NCBI RefSeq assembly: GCF_905475395.1
Contig: NC_058338.1
Coordinates: forward strand, 1,923,001-1,987,000
DNA: 64,000 nucleotides
Direction: 5' to 3'
Origin: Chrysoperla carnea
Lineage: Eukaryota > Arthropoda > Insecta > Neuroptera > Chrysopidae
Below are positions 37,656-50,620 of the stretch, piece by piece. The position numbers and the translations under genes are program-made. The stretch's first letter is position 1; each line of letters starts with the position of its first letter. The notes under the pieces are model-generated. The model did not search any database, was not told where the DNA came from, and saw only the letters and a program-made list of their open reading frames with translations.

Positions 37656-40600
37656 TTCAAAGATAGAGACGAGCTGATGTTAATTAACATTACCCGGAAG
37701 CTGACGAATGTGGATGGGTTCATTCCAAAGGACTCTTTTTATTATTAGAGCCACAAAATGACTGTTTTTAATTTTTCTGTTCACAGGTTAACAACATACC
37801 CATTACCCACAGCAAACTACATGAAGGAATTCGTCAAAGAGAAGCTGGATGGAAAATACCATTTTTGGACGTAGAAATATTCAAAGATAGAGACGAGCTG
37901 ACGTTAATTAACATTACCCGGAAGCTGACGAATGTGGATGGGTTCATTCCAAAGGACTCTTTTTATTATTGGAGCCACAAAATGACTGTTTTTAATTTTT
38001 CTGTTCACAGGTTAACAACATACCCATTACCCACAGCAAACTACATGAAGGAATTCGTCAAAGAGAAGCTGGATGGAAAATACCATTTTTGGACGTAGAA
38101 ATATTCAAAGATAGAGACGAGCTGATGTTAATTAACATTACCCGGAAGCTGACGAATGTGGATGGGTTCATTCCAAAGGACTCTTTTTATTATTAGAGCC
38201 ACAAAATGACTGTTTTTAATTTTTCTGTTCACAGGTTAACAACATACCCATTACCCACAGCAAACTACATGAAGGAATTCGTCAAAGAGAAGCTGGATGG
38301 AAAATACCATTTTTGGACGTAGAAATATTCAAAGATAGAGACGAGCTGACGTTAATTAACATTACCCGGAAGCTGACGAATGTGGATGGGTTCATTCCAA
38401 AGGACTCTTTTTATAAGAGCCACAAAATGACTGTTTTTAATTTTTCTGTTCACAGGTTAACAACATATCCATTACCCACAGCAAACTACATGAAGGAATT
38501 CGAAGGAATTCGTCAAAGAGAAGCTGGATGGAAAATACCATTTTTGGACGTAGAAAAATTCAAAGATAGAGACGAGCTGACGTTAATTAACATTACCCGG
38601 AAGCTGACGAATGTGGATGGGTTCATTCCAAAGGACTCTTTTTATTATTGGAGCCACAAAATGACTGTTTTTAATTTTTCTGTTCACAGGTTAACAACAT
38701 ACCCATTACCCACAGCAAACTACATGAAGGAATTCGTCAAAGAGAAGCTGGATGGAAAATACCATTTTTGGACGTAGAAATATTCAAAGATAGAGACGAG
38801 CTGACGTTAATTAACATTACCCGGAAGCTGACGAATGTGGATGGGTTCATTCCAAAGGACTCTTTTTATAAGAGCCACAAAATGAATGTTTTTAATTTTT
38901 CTGTTCACAGGTTAACAACATATCCATTACCCACAGCAAACTACATGAAGGAATTCGAAGGAATTCGTCAAAGAGAAGCTGGATGGAAAATACCATTTTT
39001 GGACGTAGAAAAATTCAAAGATAGAGACGAGCTGACGTTAATTAACATTACCCGGAAGCTGACGAATGTGGATGGGTTCATTCCAAAGGACTCTTTTTAT
39101 TATTGGAGCCACAAAATGACTGTTTTTAATTTTTCTGTTCACAGGTTAACAACATACCCATTACCCACAGCAAACTACATGAAGGAATTCGTCAAAGAGA
39201 AGCTGGATGGAAAATACCATTTTTGGACGTAGAAATATTCAAAGATAGAGACGAGCTGACGTTAATTAACATTACCCGGAAGCTGACGAATGTGGATGGG
39301 TTCATTCCAAAGGACTCTTTTTATTATTGGAGCCACAAAATGACTGTTTTTTAATTTTTCTGTTCACAGGTTAACAACATACCCATTACCCACAGCAAAC
39401 TACATGAAGGAATTCGTCAAAGAGAAGCTGGATGGAAAATACCATTTTTGGACGTAGAAATATTCAAAGATAAAGACGAGCTGACGTTAATTAACATTAC
39501 CCGGAAGCTGACGAATGTGGATGGGTTCATTCCAAAGGACTCTTTTTATTATAAGAGCCACAAAATGACTGTTTTTAATTTTTCTGTTCACAGGTTAACA
39601 ACATATCCATTACCCACAGCAAACTACATGAAGGAATTCGAAGGAATTCGTCAAAGAGAAGCTGGATGGAAAATACCATTTTTGGACGTAGAAATATTCA
39701 AAGATAGAGACGAGCTGACGTTAATTAACATTACCCGGAAGCTGACGAATGTGGATGGGTTCATTCCAAAGGACTCTTTTTATTATTGGAGCCACAAAAT
39801 GACTGTTTTTAATTTTTCTGTTCACAGGTTAACAACATACCCATTACCCACAGCAAACTACATGAAGGAATTCGTCAAAGAGAAGCTGGATGGAAAATAC
39901 CATTTTTGGACGTAGAAATATTCAAAGATAGAGACGAGCTGACGTTAATTAACATTACCCGGAAGCTGACGAATGTGGATGGGTTCATTCCAAAGGACTC
40001 TTTTTATTATAAGAGCCACAAAATGACTGTTTTTAATTTTTCTGTTCACAGGTTAACAACATATCCATTACCCACAGCAAACTACATGAAGGAATTCGAA
40101 GGAATTCGTCAAAGAGAAGCTGGATGGAAAATACCATTTTTGGACGTAGAAAAATTCAAAGATAGAGACGAGCTGACGTTAATTAACATTACCCGGAAGC
40201 TGACGAATGTGGATGGGTTCATTCCAAAGGACTCTTTTTATTATTGGAGCCACAAAATGACTGTTTTTAATTTTTCTGTTCACAGGTTAACAACATACCC
40301 ATTACCCACAGCAAACTACATGAAGGAATTCGTCAAAGAGAAGCTGGATGGAAAATACCATTTTTGGACGTAGAAATATTCAAAGATAGAGACGAGCTGA
40401 CGTTAATTAACATTACCCGGAAGCTGACGAATGTGGATGGGTTCATTCCAAAGGACTCTTTTTATTATTGGAGCCACAATATGACTGTTTTTAATTTTTC
40501 TGTTCACAGGTTAACAACATACCCATTACCCACAGCAAACTACATGAAGGAATTCGTCAAAGAGAAGCTGGATGGAAAATACCATTTTTGGACGTAGAAA

Positions 40601-41279
40601 TATTCAAAGATAGAGACGAGCTGACGTTAATTAACATTACCCGGAAGCTGACGAATGTGGATGGGTTCATTCCAAAGGACTCTTTTTATTATTGGAGCCA
40701 CAAAATGACTGTTTTTAATTTTTCTGTTCACAGGTTAACAACATACCCATTACCCACAGCAAACTACATGAAGGAATTCGAAGGAATTCGTCAAAGAGAA
40801 GCTGGATGGAAAATACCATTTTTGGACGTTGAAATATTCAAAGATAGAGACGAGCTGACGTTAATTAACATTACCCGGAAGCTGACGAATGTGGATGGGT
40901 TCATTCCAAAGGACTCTTTTTATTATTGGAGCCACAAAATGACTGTTTTTAATTTTTCTGTTCACAGGTTAACAACATACCCATTACCCACAGCAAACTA
41001 CATGAAGGAATTCGTCAAAGAGAAGCTGGATGGAAAATACCATTTTTGGACGTAGAAATATTCAAAGATAGAGACGAGCTGACGTTAATTAACATTACCC
41101 GGAAGCTGACGAATGTGGATGGGTTCATTCCAAAGGACTCTTTTTATTATTGGAGCCACAAAATGACTGTTTTTAATTTTTCTGTTCACAGGTTAACAAC
41201 ATACCCATTACCCACAGCAAACTACATGAAGGAATTCGAAGGAATTCGTCAAAGAGAAGCTGGATGGAAAATACCATTT

Positions 41280-42410
41280 TTGGACGTAGAAATATTCAAA
41301 GATAGAGACGAGCTGACGTTAATTAACATTACCCGGAAGCTGACGAATGTGGATGGGTTCATTCCAAAGGACTCTTTTTATTATTGGAGCCACAAAATGA
41401 CTGTTTTTAATTTTTCTGTTCACAGGTTAACAACATACCCATTACCCACAGCAAACTACATGAAGGAATTCGAAGGAATTCGTCAAAGAGAAGCTGGATG
41501 GAAAATACCATTTTTGGACGTTGAAATATTCAAAGATAGAGACGAGCTGACGTTAATTAACATTACCCGGAAGCTGACGAATGTGGATGGGTTCATTCCA
41601 AAGGACTCTTTTTATTATTGGAGCCACAATATGACTGTTTTTAATTTTTCTGTTCACAGGTTAACAACATACCCATTACCCACAGCAAACTACATGAAGG
41701 AATTCGTCAAAGAGAAGCTGGATGGAAAATACCATTTTTGGACGTAGAAATATTCAAAGATAGAGACGAGCTGACGTTAATTAACATTATCCGGAAGCTG
41801 ACGAATGTGGATGGGTTCATTCCAAAGGACTCTTTTTATTATTGGAGCCACAAAATGACTGTTTTTAATTTTTCTGTTCACAGGTTAACAACATACCCAT
41901 TACCCACAGCAAACTACATGAAGGAATTCGTCAAAGAGAAGCTGGATGGAAAATACCATTTTTGGACGTAGAAAAATTCAAAGATAGAGACGTGCTGACG
42001 TTAATTAACATTACCCGGAAGCTGACGAATGTGGATGGGTTCATTCCAAAGGACTCTTTTTATTATTGGAGCCACAAAATGACTGTTTTTAATTTTTCTG
42101 TTCACAGGTTAACAACATACCCATTACCCACAGCAAACTACATGAAGGAATTCGTCAAAGAGAAGCTGGATGGAAAATACCATTTTTGGACGTAGAAAAA
42201 TTCAAAGATAGAGACGAGCTGATGTTAATTAACATTACCCGGAAGCTGACGAATGTGGATGGGTTCATTCCAAAGGACTCTTTTTATTATTAGAGCCACA
42301 AAATGACTGTTTTTAATTTTTCTGTTCACAGGTTAACAACATACCCATTACCCACAGCAAACTACATGAAGGAATTCGTCAAAGAGAAGCTGGATGGAAA
42401 ATACCATTTT
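41280..42410 (+). repeat. Partial, older third copy of the higher-order pattern
   Basis: The last five monomers of the array repeat the variant order of 30,128-31,257 at an offset of 11,152 bp (30,586 with 41,738; 30,810 with 41,962). They lack some private markers of copies 1 and 2, and carry their own (CATTATCCGG at about 41,785). This suggests an earlier, separate segmental duplication. Confidence 0.75.
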
Positions 42411-42600
42411 TGGACGTAGAAATATTCAAAGATAGAGACGAGCTGACGTTAATTAACATTTACCGGAAGCTGACGAATGTGGATGGGTTCATTCCAAAGG
42501 ACTCTTTTTATTATTGGAGCCACAAAATGACTGTTTTTAATTTTTCTGTTCACAGGTTAACAACATACCCATTACCCACAGCAAACTACATGAAGGAATT

Positions 42601-45600
42601 GGATTACATAACGTTGTTAATAGTTGACGTATTACAACTGATGCTAATTGATTGGATCCTCTTTCTACACCTCCAACTACACCTACAGATGATCCTTTAC
42701 ATAGATGTCTTGTACTAAATGGTCTTCCATCTGGTTGATGTGGTAATGGAACCAATTGTGTATCCAAGTAAGTAGCCATCAAATGCATTACAATCTAAAA
42801 TTAAAATAATTAACATTTTTATATTACAGTACAGGCTGTTCCTCCACCATCATTTAATTGATAAAAACAATCCAGTAAATGTATGTGTATCGATTTGGAT
42901 GATTTGGACGTCAATCGATTTGTACTGAAGACATGGCAATCAAGAAAATTCAATATGGATGGCTACCAGCAGACGATACATAATGTGAAAAATGTATTTT
43001 TTAAATAATTTTTTTATTTTAATTTGATGAATAATAAATAAAATAAATAAAGTGTAGGGACTTACAGCAGCATCGGTTGGTAAATGATCCTTCCATTGTT
43101 TACCATTGAAAGTTGAACCAGAATTCCAACGATATTCACTCATCGAACCACCTTTTGCTAGTTCTTGAATCCATTTTACTAAATACTCTTGATTCGAACT
43201 CACTTCTAAGAATGGTATTAATGAACATAAAGTTGGTACATATTGTTGAGCTAATTGTGTTTGAGCTGTTTTATGTAAACGTTCTAATCCAACTGCACCG
43301 ATTTGTACATCAACAAAGTTATGACGATGTAATGCTTCATTCAAACAATCGATTTCATCAACCAGACGACGAAGAATTGTTTGATAAATTCACTAAAAAT
43401 AATATTCATCAACATATATTTAGGTTCCCTCCCCGCCAGTCATCATATTTTTTAACCCTCGAACTAGAAAAAAGGGGCTTTATGGTTTATTTTTTAATGG
43501 TTTCTTTGGTTTTGTTTGAAAGGTAATTTAATGGTGAGTTTTCTTACTAGAAAAAAGGGGTTTTATGGTTTATTTTTTAATGGTTTCTTTGGTTTTGTTT
43601 GAAAAGTAATTTAATGGTGAGTTTTCTTACTAGAAAAAAGGGGTTTTATGGTTTATTTTTTAATGGTTTCTTTGGTTTTGTTTGTAAGGTAATTTAATGG
43701 TGAGTTTTCTTACTAGAAAAAAGGGATTTTATGGTTTATTTTTTAATGGTTTCTTTGGTTTTGTTTGAAAGGTAATTTAATGGTGAGTTTTCTTACTAGG
43801 AAAAAGGGGCTTTATGGTTTATTTTTTAATGGTTTCTTTGGTTTTGTTTGAAAGGTAATTTAATGGTTAGTTTTCTTACTAGGAAAAAGGGGTTTTATGG
43901 TTTATTTTTTAATGGTTTCTTTGGTTTTGTTTGAAAGGTAATTTAATGGTGAGTTTTCTTACTAGGAAAAAGGGGCTTTATGGTTTATTTTTTAATGGTT
44001 TCTTTGGTTTTGTTTGAAAGGTAATTTAATGGTGAGTTTTCTTACTAGAAAAAAGGGGTTTTATGGTTTATTTTTTAATGGTTTCTTTGGTTTTGTTTGA
44101 AAGGTAATTTAATGGTGAGTTTTCTTACTAGAAAAAAGGGGTTTTATGGTTTAATTTTTAATGGTTTCTTTGGTTTTGTTTGAAAAGTAATTTAATGGTG
44201 AGTTTTCTTACTAGGAAAAAGGGGTTTTATGGTTTATTTTTTAATGGTTTCTTTGGTTTTGTTTGAGAGGTAATTTAATGGTGAGTTTTCTTACTAGGAA
44301 AAAGGGGCTTTATGGTTTATTTTTTAATGGTTTCTTTGGTTTTGTTTGAAAGGTAATTTAATGGTGAGTTTTCTTACTAGGAAAAAGGGGTTTTTATAGT
44401 TTATTTTTTAATGGTTTCTTTGGTTTTGTTTGAAAGGTAATTTAATGGTGAGTGTTCTTACTAGAAAAAAAGGGGCTTTATGGTTTATTTTTTAATGGTT
44501 TCTTTGGTTTTGTTTGAAAGGTAATTTAATGGTGAGTTTTCTTATTAGAAAAAAGGGGTTTTATGGTTTATTTTTTAATGGTTTCTTTGGTTTTGTTTGA
44601 AAGGTAATTTAATGGTGAGTTTTCTTACTAGGAAAAAGGGGTTTTATGGTTTATTTTTTAATGGTTTCTTTGGTTTTGTTTGAAAGGTAATTTAATGGTG
44701 AGTTTTCTTACTAGGAAAAAGGGGCTTTATGGTTTATTTTTTAATGGTTTCTTTGGTTTTGTTTGAAAGGTAATTTAATGGTGAGTTTTCTTACTAGAAA
44801 AAAGGGGTTTTATGGTTTATTTTTTAATGGTTTCTTTGGTTTTGTTTGAAAGGTAATTTAATGGTGAGTGTTCTTACTAGAAAAAAAGGGACTTTATGGT
44901 TTATTTTTTAATGGTTTCTTTGGTTTTGTTTGAAAGGTAATTTAATGGTGAGTTTTCTTATTAGAAAAAGGGGTTTTATGGTTTATTTTTTAATGGTTTC
45001 TTTGGTTTTGTTTGAAAGGTAATTTAATGGTTAGTTTTCTTACTAGGAAAAAGGGGTTTGATGGTTTATTTTTTAATGGTTTCTTTGGTTTTGTTTGAAA
45101 GGTAATTTAATGGTGAGTTTTCTTACTAGAAAAAAGGGGTTTTATGGTTTATTTTTTAATGGTTTCTTTGGTTTTGTTTGAAAGGTAATTTAATGGTGAG
45201 TTTTCTTACTAGGAAAAAGGGGCTTTATGGTTTATTTTTTAATGGTTTCTTTGGTTTTGTTTGAAAGGTAATTTAATGGTTAGTTTTCTTACTAGGAAAA
45301 AGGGGTTTTATGGTTTATTTTTTAATGGTTTCTTTGGTTTTGTTTGAAAGGTAATTTAATGGTGAGTTTTCTTACTAGGAAAAAAGGGGATTTATGGTTT
45401 ATTTTTTAATGGTTTCTTTGGTTTTGTTTGAAAGGTAATTTAATGGTGAGTTTTCTTACTAGGAAAAAGGGGTTTTATGGTTTATTTTTTAATGGTTTCT
45501 TTGGTTTTATTTGAAAGGTAATTTAATGGTGAGTGTTCTTACTAGAAAAAAAGGGGCTTTATGGTTTATTTTTTAATGGTTTCTTTGGTTTTGTTTGAAA

Positions 45601-48600
45601 GGTAATTTAATGGTTAGTTTTCTTACTAGGAAAAAGAGGTTTTATGGTTTATTTTTTAATGGTTTCTTTGGTTTTGTTTGAAAGGTAATTTAGTGGTTAG
45701 TTTTCTTACTAGGAAAAAGGGGTTTTATGGTTTATTTTTTAATGGTTTCTTTGGTTTTGTTTGAAAGGTAATTTAATGGTGAGTTTTCTTACTAGAAAAA
45801 AGGGGTTTTATGGTTTATTTTTTAATGGTTTCTTTGGTTTTGTTTGAAAGGTAATTTAATGGTGAGTTTTCTTACTAGGAAAAAGGTGCTTTATGGTTTA
45901 TTTTTTAATGGTTTCTTTGGTTTTGTTTGAAAGGTAATTTAATGGTTAGTTTTCTTACTAGGAAAAAGGGGTTTTATGGTTTATTTTTTAATGGTTTCTT
46001 TGGTTTTGTTTGAAAGGTAATTTAATGGTGAGTTTTCTTACTAGGAAAAAGGGGCTTTATGGTTTATTTTTTAATGGTTTCTTTGGTTTTGTTTGAAAGT
46101 TAATTTAATGGTGAGTTTTCTTACTAGAAAAAAGGGGTTTTATGGTTTATTTTTTAATGGTTTCTTTGGTTTTGTTTGTAAGGTAATTTAATGGTGAGTT
46201 TTCTTACTAGAAAAAAGGGGTTTTATGGTTTATTTTTTAATGGTTTCTTTGGTTTTGTTTGAAAAGTAATTTAATGGTGAGTTTTCTTACTAGAAAAAAG
46301 GGGTTTTATGGTTTATTTTTTAATGGTTTCTTTGGTTTTGTTTGAAAGGTAATTTAATGGTGAGTGTTCTTACTAGAAAAAAGGGGCTTTATGGTTTATT
46401 TTTTAATGGTTTCTTTGGTTTTGTTTGAAAGGTAATTTAATGGTGAGTTTTCTTATTAGGAAAAAGGGGTTTTATGGTTTATTTTTTAATGGTTTCTTTG
46501 GTTTTGTTTGAAAGGTAATTTAATGGTTAGTTTTCTTACTAGGAAAAAGGGGTTTTATGGTTTATTTTTTAATGGTTTCTTTGGTTTTGTTTGAAAGGTA
46601 ATTTAATGGTGAGTTTTCTTACTAGAAAAAAGGGGTTTTATGGTTTATTTTTTAATGGTTTCTTTGGGTTTGTTTGAAAGGTAATTTAATGGTGAGTTTT
46701 CTTATTAGAAAAAAGGGGTTTTATGGTTTATTTTTTAATGGTTTCTTTGGTTTTGTTTGAAAGGTAATTTAATGGTGAGTTTTCTTACTAGGAAAAAGGG
46801 GTTTTTATAGTTTATTTTTTAATGGTTTCTTTGGTTTTGTTTGAAAGGTAATTTAATGGTGAGTTTTCTTACTAGAAAAAAGGGGTTTTATGGTTTATTT
46901 TTTAATGGTTTTTTTGGTTTTGTTTGAAAAGTAATTTAATGGTGAGTTTTCTTACTAGGAAAAAGGGGTTTTATGGTTTATTTTTTAATGGTTTCTTTGG
47001 TTTTGTTTGAAAGGTAATTTAATGGTGAGTGTTCTTACTAGAAAAAAGGGGCTTTATGGTTTATTTTTTAATGGTTTCTTTGGGTTTGTTTGAAAGGTAA
47101 TTTAATGGTGAGTTTTCTTATTAGAAAAAAGGGGTTTTATGGTTTATTTTTTAATGGTTTCTTTGGTTTTGTTTGAAAAGTAATTTAATGGTGAGTTTTC
47201 TTACTAGGAAAAAGGGGTTTTATGGTTTATTTTTTAATGGTTTCTTTGGTTTTGTTTGAAAGGTAATTTAATGGTGAGTTTTCTTACTAGAAAAAAGGGG
47301 TTTTATGGTTTATTTTTTAATGGTTTCTTTGGGTTTGTTTGAAAGGTAATTTAATGGTGAGTTTTCTTATTAGAAAAAAGGGGTTTTATGGTTTATTTTT
47401 TAATGGTTTCTTTGGTTTTGTTTGAAAGGTAATTTAATGGTGAGTTTTCTTACTAGGAAAAAGGGGTTTTTATAGTTTATTTTTTAATGGTTTCTTTGGT
47501 TTTGTTTGAAAGGTAATTTAATGGTGAGTGTTCTTACTAGAAAAAAAGGGGCTTTATGGTTTATTTTTTAATGGTTTCTTTGGTTTTGTTTGAAAGGTAA
47601 TTTAATGGTGAGTTTTCTTATTAGAAAAAAGGGGTTTTATGGTTTATTTTTAATGGTTTCTTTGGTTTTGTTTGAAAGGTAATTTAATGGTTAGTTTTCT
47701 TACTAGGAAAAAGGGGTTTTATGGTTTATTTTTTAATGGTTTCTTTGGTTTTGTTTGAAAGGTAATTTAATGGTGAGTTTTCTTACTAGAAAAAAGGGGT
47801 TTTATGGTTTATTTTTTAATGGTTTCTTTGGGTTTGTTTGAAAGGTAATTTAATGGTGAGTTTTCTTATTAGAAAAAAGGGGTTTTATGGTTTATTTTTT
47901 AATGGTTTCTTTGGTTTTGTTTGAAAGGTAATTTAATGGTGAGTTTTCTTACTAGGAAAAAGGGGTTTTTATAGTTTATTTTTTAATGGTTTCTTTGGTT
48001 TCGTTTGAAAGGTAATTTAATGGTGAGTGTTCTTAGATATATTTTAGTGTTTTTTGTTGTTGTTGTAAATTTCACTTGATTATTACGCACATGAATCATT
48101 GACGTTTTACGAGATTTTAGTACATTCGGAGCTTTTAGTACATTCTTTGAATTTTCTGGAGGGAGACTTCGTACTAGTTGTGTTAAATGTTAAATTCTTT
48201 TCGTACACTTGGACTTACCATTCGTAGACTTGAATGCCACAATGTTAATGTGTTAGAATCCACTTTTAATTTACTCCAAATCTCCATGCCTTCATTTTGT
48301 AATGAAATTGGTGATGTATTCCCATCAGTTAAACCTTTTACCTGGGCTTCCACTTCCAAATGTTTCTATAAGAAGGAATGTAAACGTTATGTACTTTAGT
48401 TATTAATACCCTCTGACTCTGTACTTGTATGTGCGTACCCATTGCTTGTGAAGTCAATTGATAAGTAGAGTTCTTTAAGAATGTTGACACCTCACTACAA
48501 GACCTGGTGGCTGGATGATTCCAAAAACTAGATAATAAATTAGTGGATTCTTCTAGTGTGTTTCATAATCTTTAAGATATGAATTTAATGATTTCTCATC

Positions 48601-48732
48601 TTCAATGTTTTCAATACCGGATGTATCAGGATTAAGACACTTTTAGGAAGTGTTTTCACTACCACCACTCATTGGTGAAGCAGCAGGTGAACCACGATGA
48701 TCACCAGATGGTGATCCACGATGGTGACGGAA
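42601..48732 (-). pseudogene. TMEM209: Decayed TMEM209 homolog, cut by one satellite and filled by another
   Basis: Exon-like blocks on the minus strand, in order: about 48,732-48,410, 48,365-48,219, 43,392-43,066 and 42,794-42,601. Translations follow TMEM209 (nuclear-envelope/nucleoporin-linked membrane protein) closely: SFWNHPATRSC...STYQL, GMEIWSKLKVDS, IYQTILRRLVDEID, PFLEVSSNQEYLV, GGSMSEYRWNSG, LPTDAAIVMHLMATYLD, PHQPDGRPFSTRH. Splice borders are GT...AG and phase 0 between the last three. The first block has two in-frame stops and a frame change; the third begins with TGA where the family has Trp. The fourth ends inside codons at the satellite border, so about 60 carboxy-terminal residues (PHY...GRVNLG) are missing. 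The intron at 43,393-48,218 is almost entirely the 83-bp array. Confidence 0.85.
43463..48035 (+). repeat. 83-bp minisatellite, about 55 copies
   Basis: The unit reads roughly AGAAAAAAGGGGTTTTATGG, TTTATTTTTTAATGG, TTTCTTTGGTTTTGTTTG, AAAGGTAATTTAATGG, TGAGTTTTCTTACT. Consecutive TAATGG anchors at 43,500, 43,583 and 43,666 give an 83-bp period that holds through the array. Variants include GAGTGTTC for GAGTTTTC and GGAAAAAGG for GAAAAAAGG. The entry (TTTTTTAACCCTCGAAC) and exit (GAGTGTTCTTAGATAT) match the dispersed repeat at 9,219-9,645, 50,620 and 52,660. The array therefore grew from inside one copy of that repeat, within an intron of the TMEM209 pseudogene. Confidence 0.95.
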
Positions 48733-50219
48733 CTGAATAAATACTTTCATTTTGTGTAGATGTTGTTCGCTAACTTAACGTGGACGTGTTCAAGGGAGTT
48801 GTACAATACAATTCAAGCGTGGAGTTGAACATTTTTTATCTGATTTGGGGGTGTTACTGTTACTGTTTGGTGCTTGATTTACTATTTTAAGTTTAACCTA
48901 AAAAAACAAACTTGTACAACTCTACTTACGTCATTTTCAAATTAAATGAGTATTTATTTAATCCTAGCGGTTATAACCAGAATTAACGAGGTAAGTTAAC
49001 GAAGGTTCAAATCTAGGCTAAAAATTGAAATTGATTCCAAAAATTTGAGCAGTAAGTTGGATTTGAATTTTGTGACCTAATCTGACTTACAAGAAATATG
49101 AAATTAGCATAATTAATATGCATTAATTTAAATTGATTGTTAAAATTAAATTCATAATTCAGTTAATAGTGTTTGCTGAACACGAATATTGTGGCAGAAT
49201 TGGTATCAGAGGTACCTGGTGTTCAGAGTAAACGGTTTCTCGTCGTCTAGTAGAGTTTTTGATCATTTACGTTGATCATTTTTTGTGCTTTGTTTTTTCT
49301 TCTAATTTAAACTCATTTGAATATGAATCGCAAACGTATTTGAATTAATTAATTCATAAATATTATTTTTTACTTCATAAAAATTATTATTGAACCATGA
49401 AACTTTCTTAGGTCAGCATTTAGATTCAGTAACATTTAGATATTATTCTTCTAAATTCTAAATAGAAGTTCGATTCGATGGCTTTCGCTTAACTTGGCAT
49501 CACTTATAAGGTAATAATTAAGGTAAGTTTTTATGGTAGGATTTATAAAATAAATGCAATAAATTTATAAAATCTGCAACTAATTTATTTAAATATCTAT
49601 TTTATTATAATTTATTTACAACTTTTTGGTAGGAAATTTTTTTAGGAATCTATTCAATTGTTTATAACTAAGATTACGTTGTCCTGTTGTAATTATTCCT
49701 TTCTTATCTTGTTCCTTCTTGATTCGCTTGTGGTCTAAGAAGTTTTTATAACATGTTTGTTTAAATCCTTGTTACCCGTCCATCCAACCCAATCAAAAGT
49801 TTGAATTATATGTTATTCCATGAATACCAAATAAAACTAATACAATTTCATTAGTTGTTACACCATTGAAAGAACAGATTGAAACAGCATTGCCAAGGAA
49901 AATATGAACAGTAGGATAGAGAAACTTACATCAAACAACCCTTTTGCGCCACATTATTTAATGCTATTTTGTGGACACTTTTTTGGTCAAACAGTCATAA
50001 GAGATGATTCTCCTTTTACTCCATAGTTCAACTTATTAAAAGTCAAATTTGACGATTTTTTAGGTTTGTTCCAAGTAATTAATTAGGCATGTGGCTTGTG
50101 GGTGGAAGTAGTAATTTGAGCGTCAATCAATGGGCAATTATCGAATAATCTCCATTAGCGTATCAAAAAGGCTCTGCTGTTCTTGACAATCGTTAATTTT
50201 AAACAGAAAGTATCCTAAA
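48733..50219. other. AT-rich DNA without a recognised gene
   Basis: This is the region upstream of the recognised TMEM209 blocks. Short coding-like stretches on the minus strand (for instance 49,815-49,925) are too brief to assign. No further TMEM209 exon was recognised. Confidence 0.45.
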
Positions 50220-50620
50220 ATCATAATCTCTTTTTTTTCTAAAATTCAGCAACGCCTCGGGGCACATACCAGCATCTTCTCAGACATTCAGGTCGCCTTT
50301 CGGGATCTTAAAGCATCAAGATTTCAATCGAGGATAGTCTTTGAACGCTTGGCTGATTAATCTAATCTAGGATAGTTTAGGAACTGAGTCGTCTGGCACT
50401 GAATAAATAACACAGTCAGATTCGGCCACTAAACGGAATGATGCAGCGGACTCTGAGCCTGTCATTTCAATATCAAGATGCTCTGTAATTTAACGAATCA
50501 AAGAGCGACTATGAAAAGCTCATCTTGATTGCTGGCACTTTGCGCAGGGCAGGCGACAGACAAAACTGTGTATAATGATCTTCAAAATCGACTCAGCTTG
50601 GAAAAGGCTTTGAGAAAAAA
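50220..50620. other. Compositionally distinct block, function unknown
   Basis: This block is clearly richer in G+C than its surroundings (for example CAACGCCTCGGGGCACATAC and TTGCGCAGGGCAGGCGACAG) but shows no long frame. It is followed directly by a dispersed-repeat tail (GGTAATTTAAAGGAGAG at 50,621). It may be part of a mobile element. Confidence 0.4.

Larger units (their letters stand above)
20107..42600 (+). repeat. Satellite made of a Penelope-like RT segment, about 98 monomers
   Basis: From about 20,330 to 42,600 the DNA is a head-to-tail array. Between 20,355 and 23,491 every start is exactly 224 bp from the last. Elsewhere, 234-bp monomers carry an extra GAATTCGAAG, and some monomers lack 3 bp, giving about 231 or 221. 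Each monomer encodes a derivative of the parent's FLD..., NIYRKLTNVDGFIPKDSF, HKM.VFNFSVHRL and YPLPTANYMKEF segments. Adjacent monomers are about 97-100 percent alike by eye. Only 234- and 231-bp units keep frame from one monomer to the next, so open frames of 155-310 codons occur where they are adjacent; these are by-products of the repeat and not host genes. The first monomer is the RT fragment itself, which fixes the array's origin. Confidence 0.95.

Noticed and set aside
20355-42718. Dozens of open frames of 77-310 codons in the central array
   Set aside because: All are the same RT-derived repeat read in register. Most begin at a non-ATG TTG, and the frame depends only on monomer length. 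They are not host genes.
43463-48035. Regularly spaced repeats as a CRISPR array
   Set aside because: The whole 83-bp unit is repeated with no unique spacers, in a eukaryotic intron.
49195-49225. TGGTATCAGAG resembling a retroelement primer-binding site
   Set aside because: No long terminal repeats or polyprotein are seen around it; an 11-base match is expected by chance.
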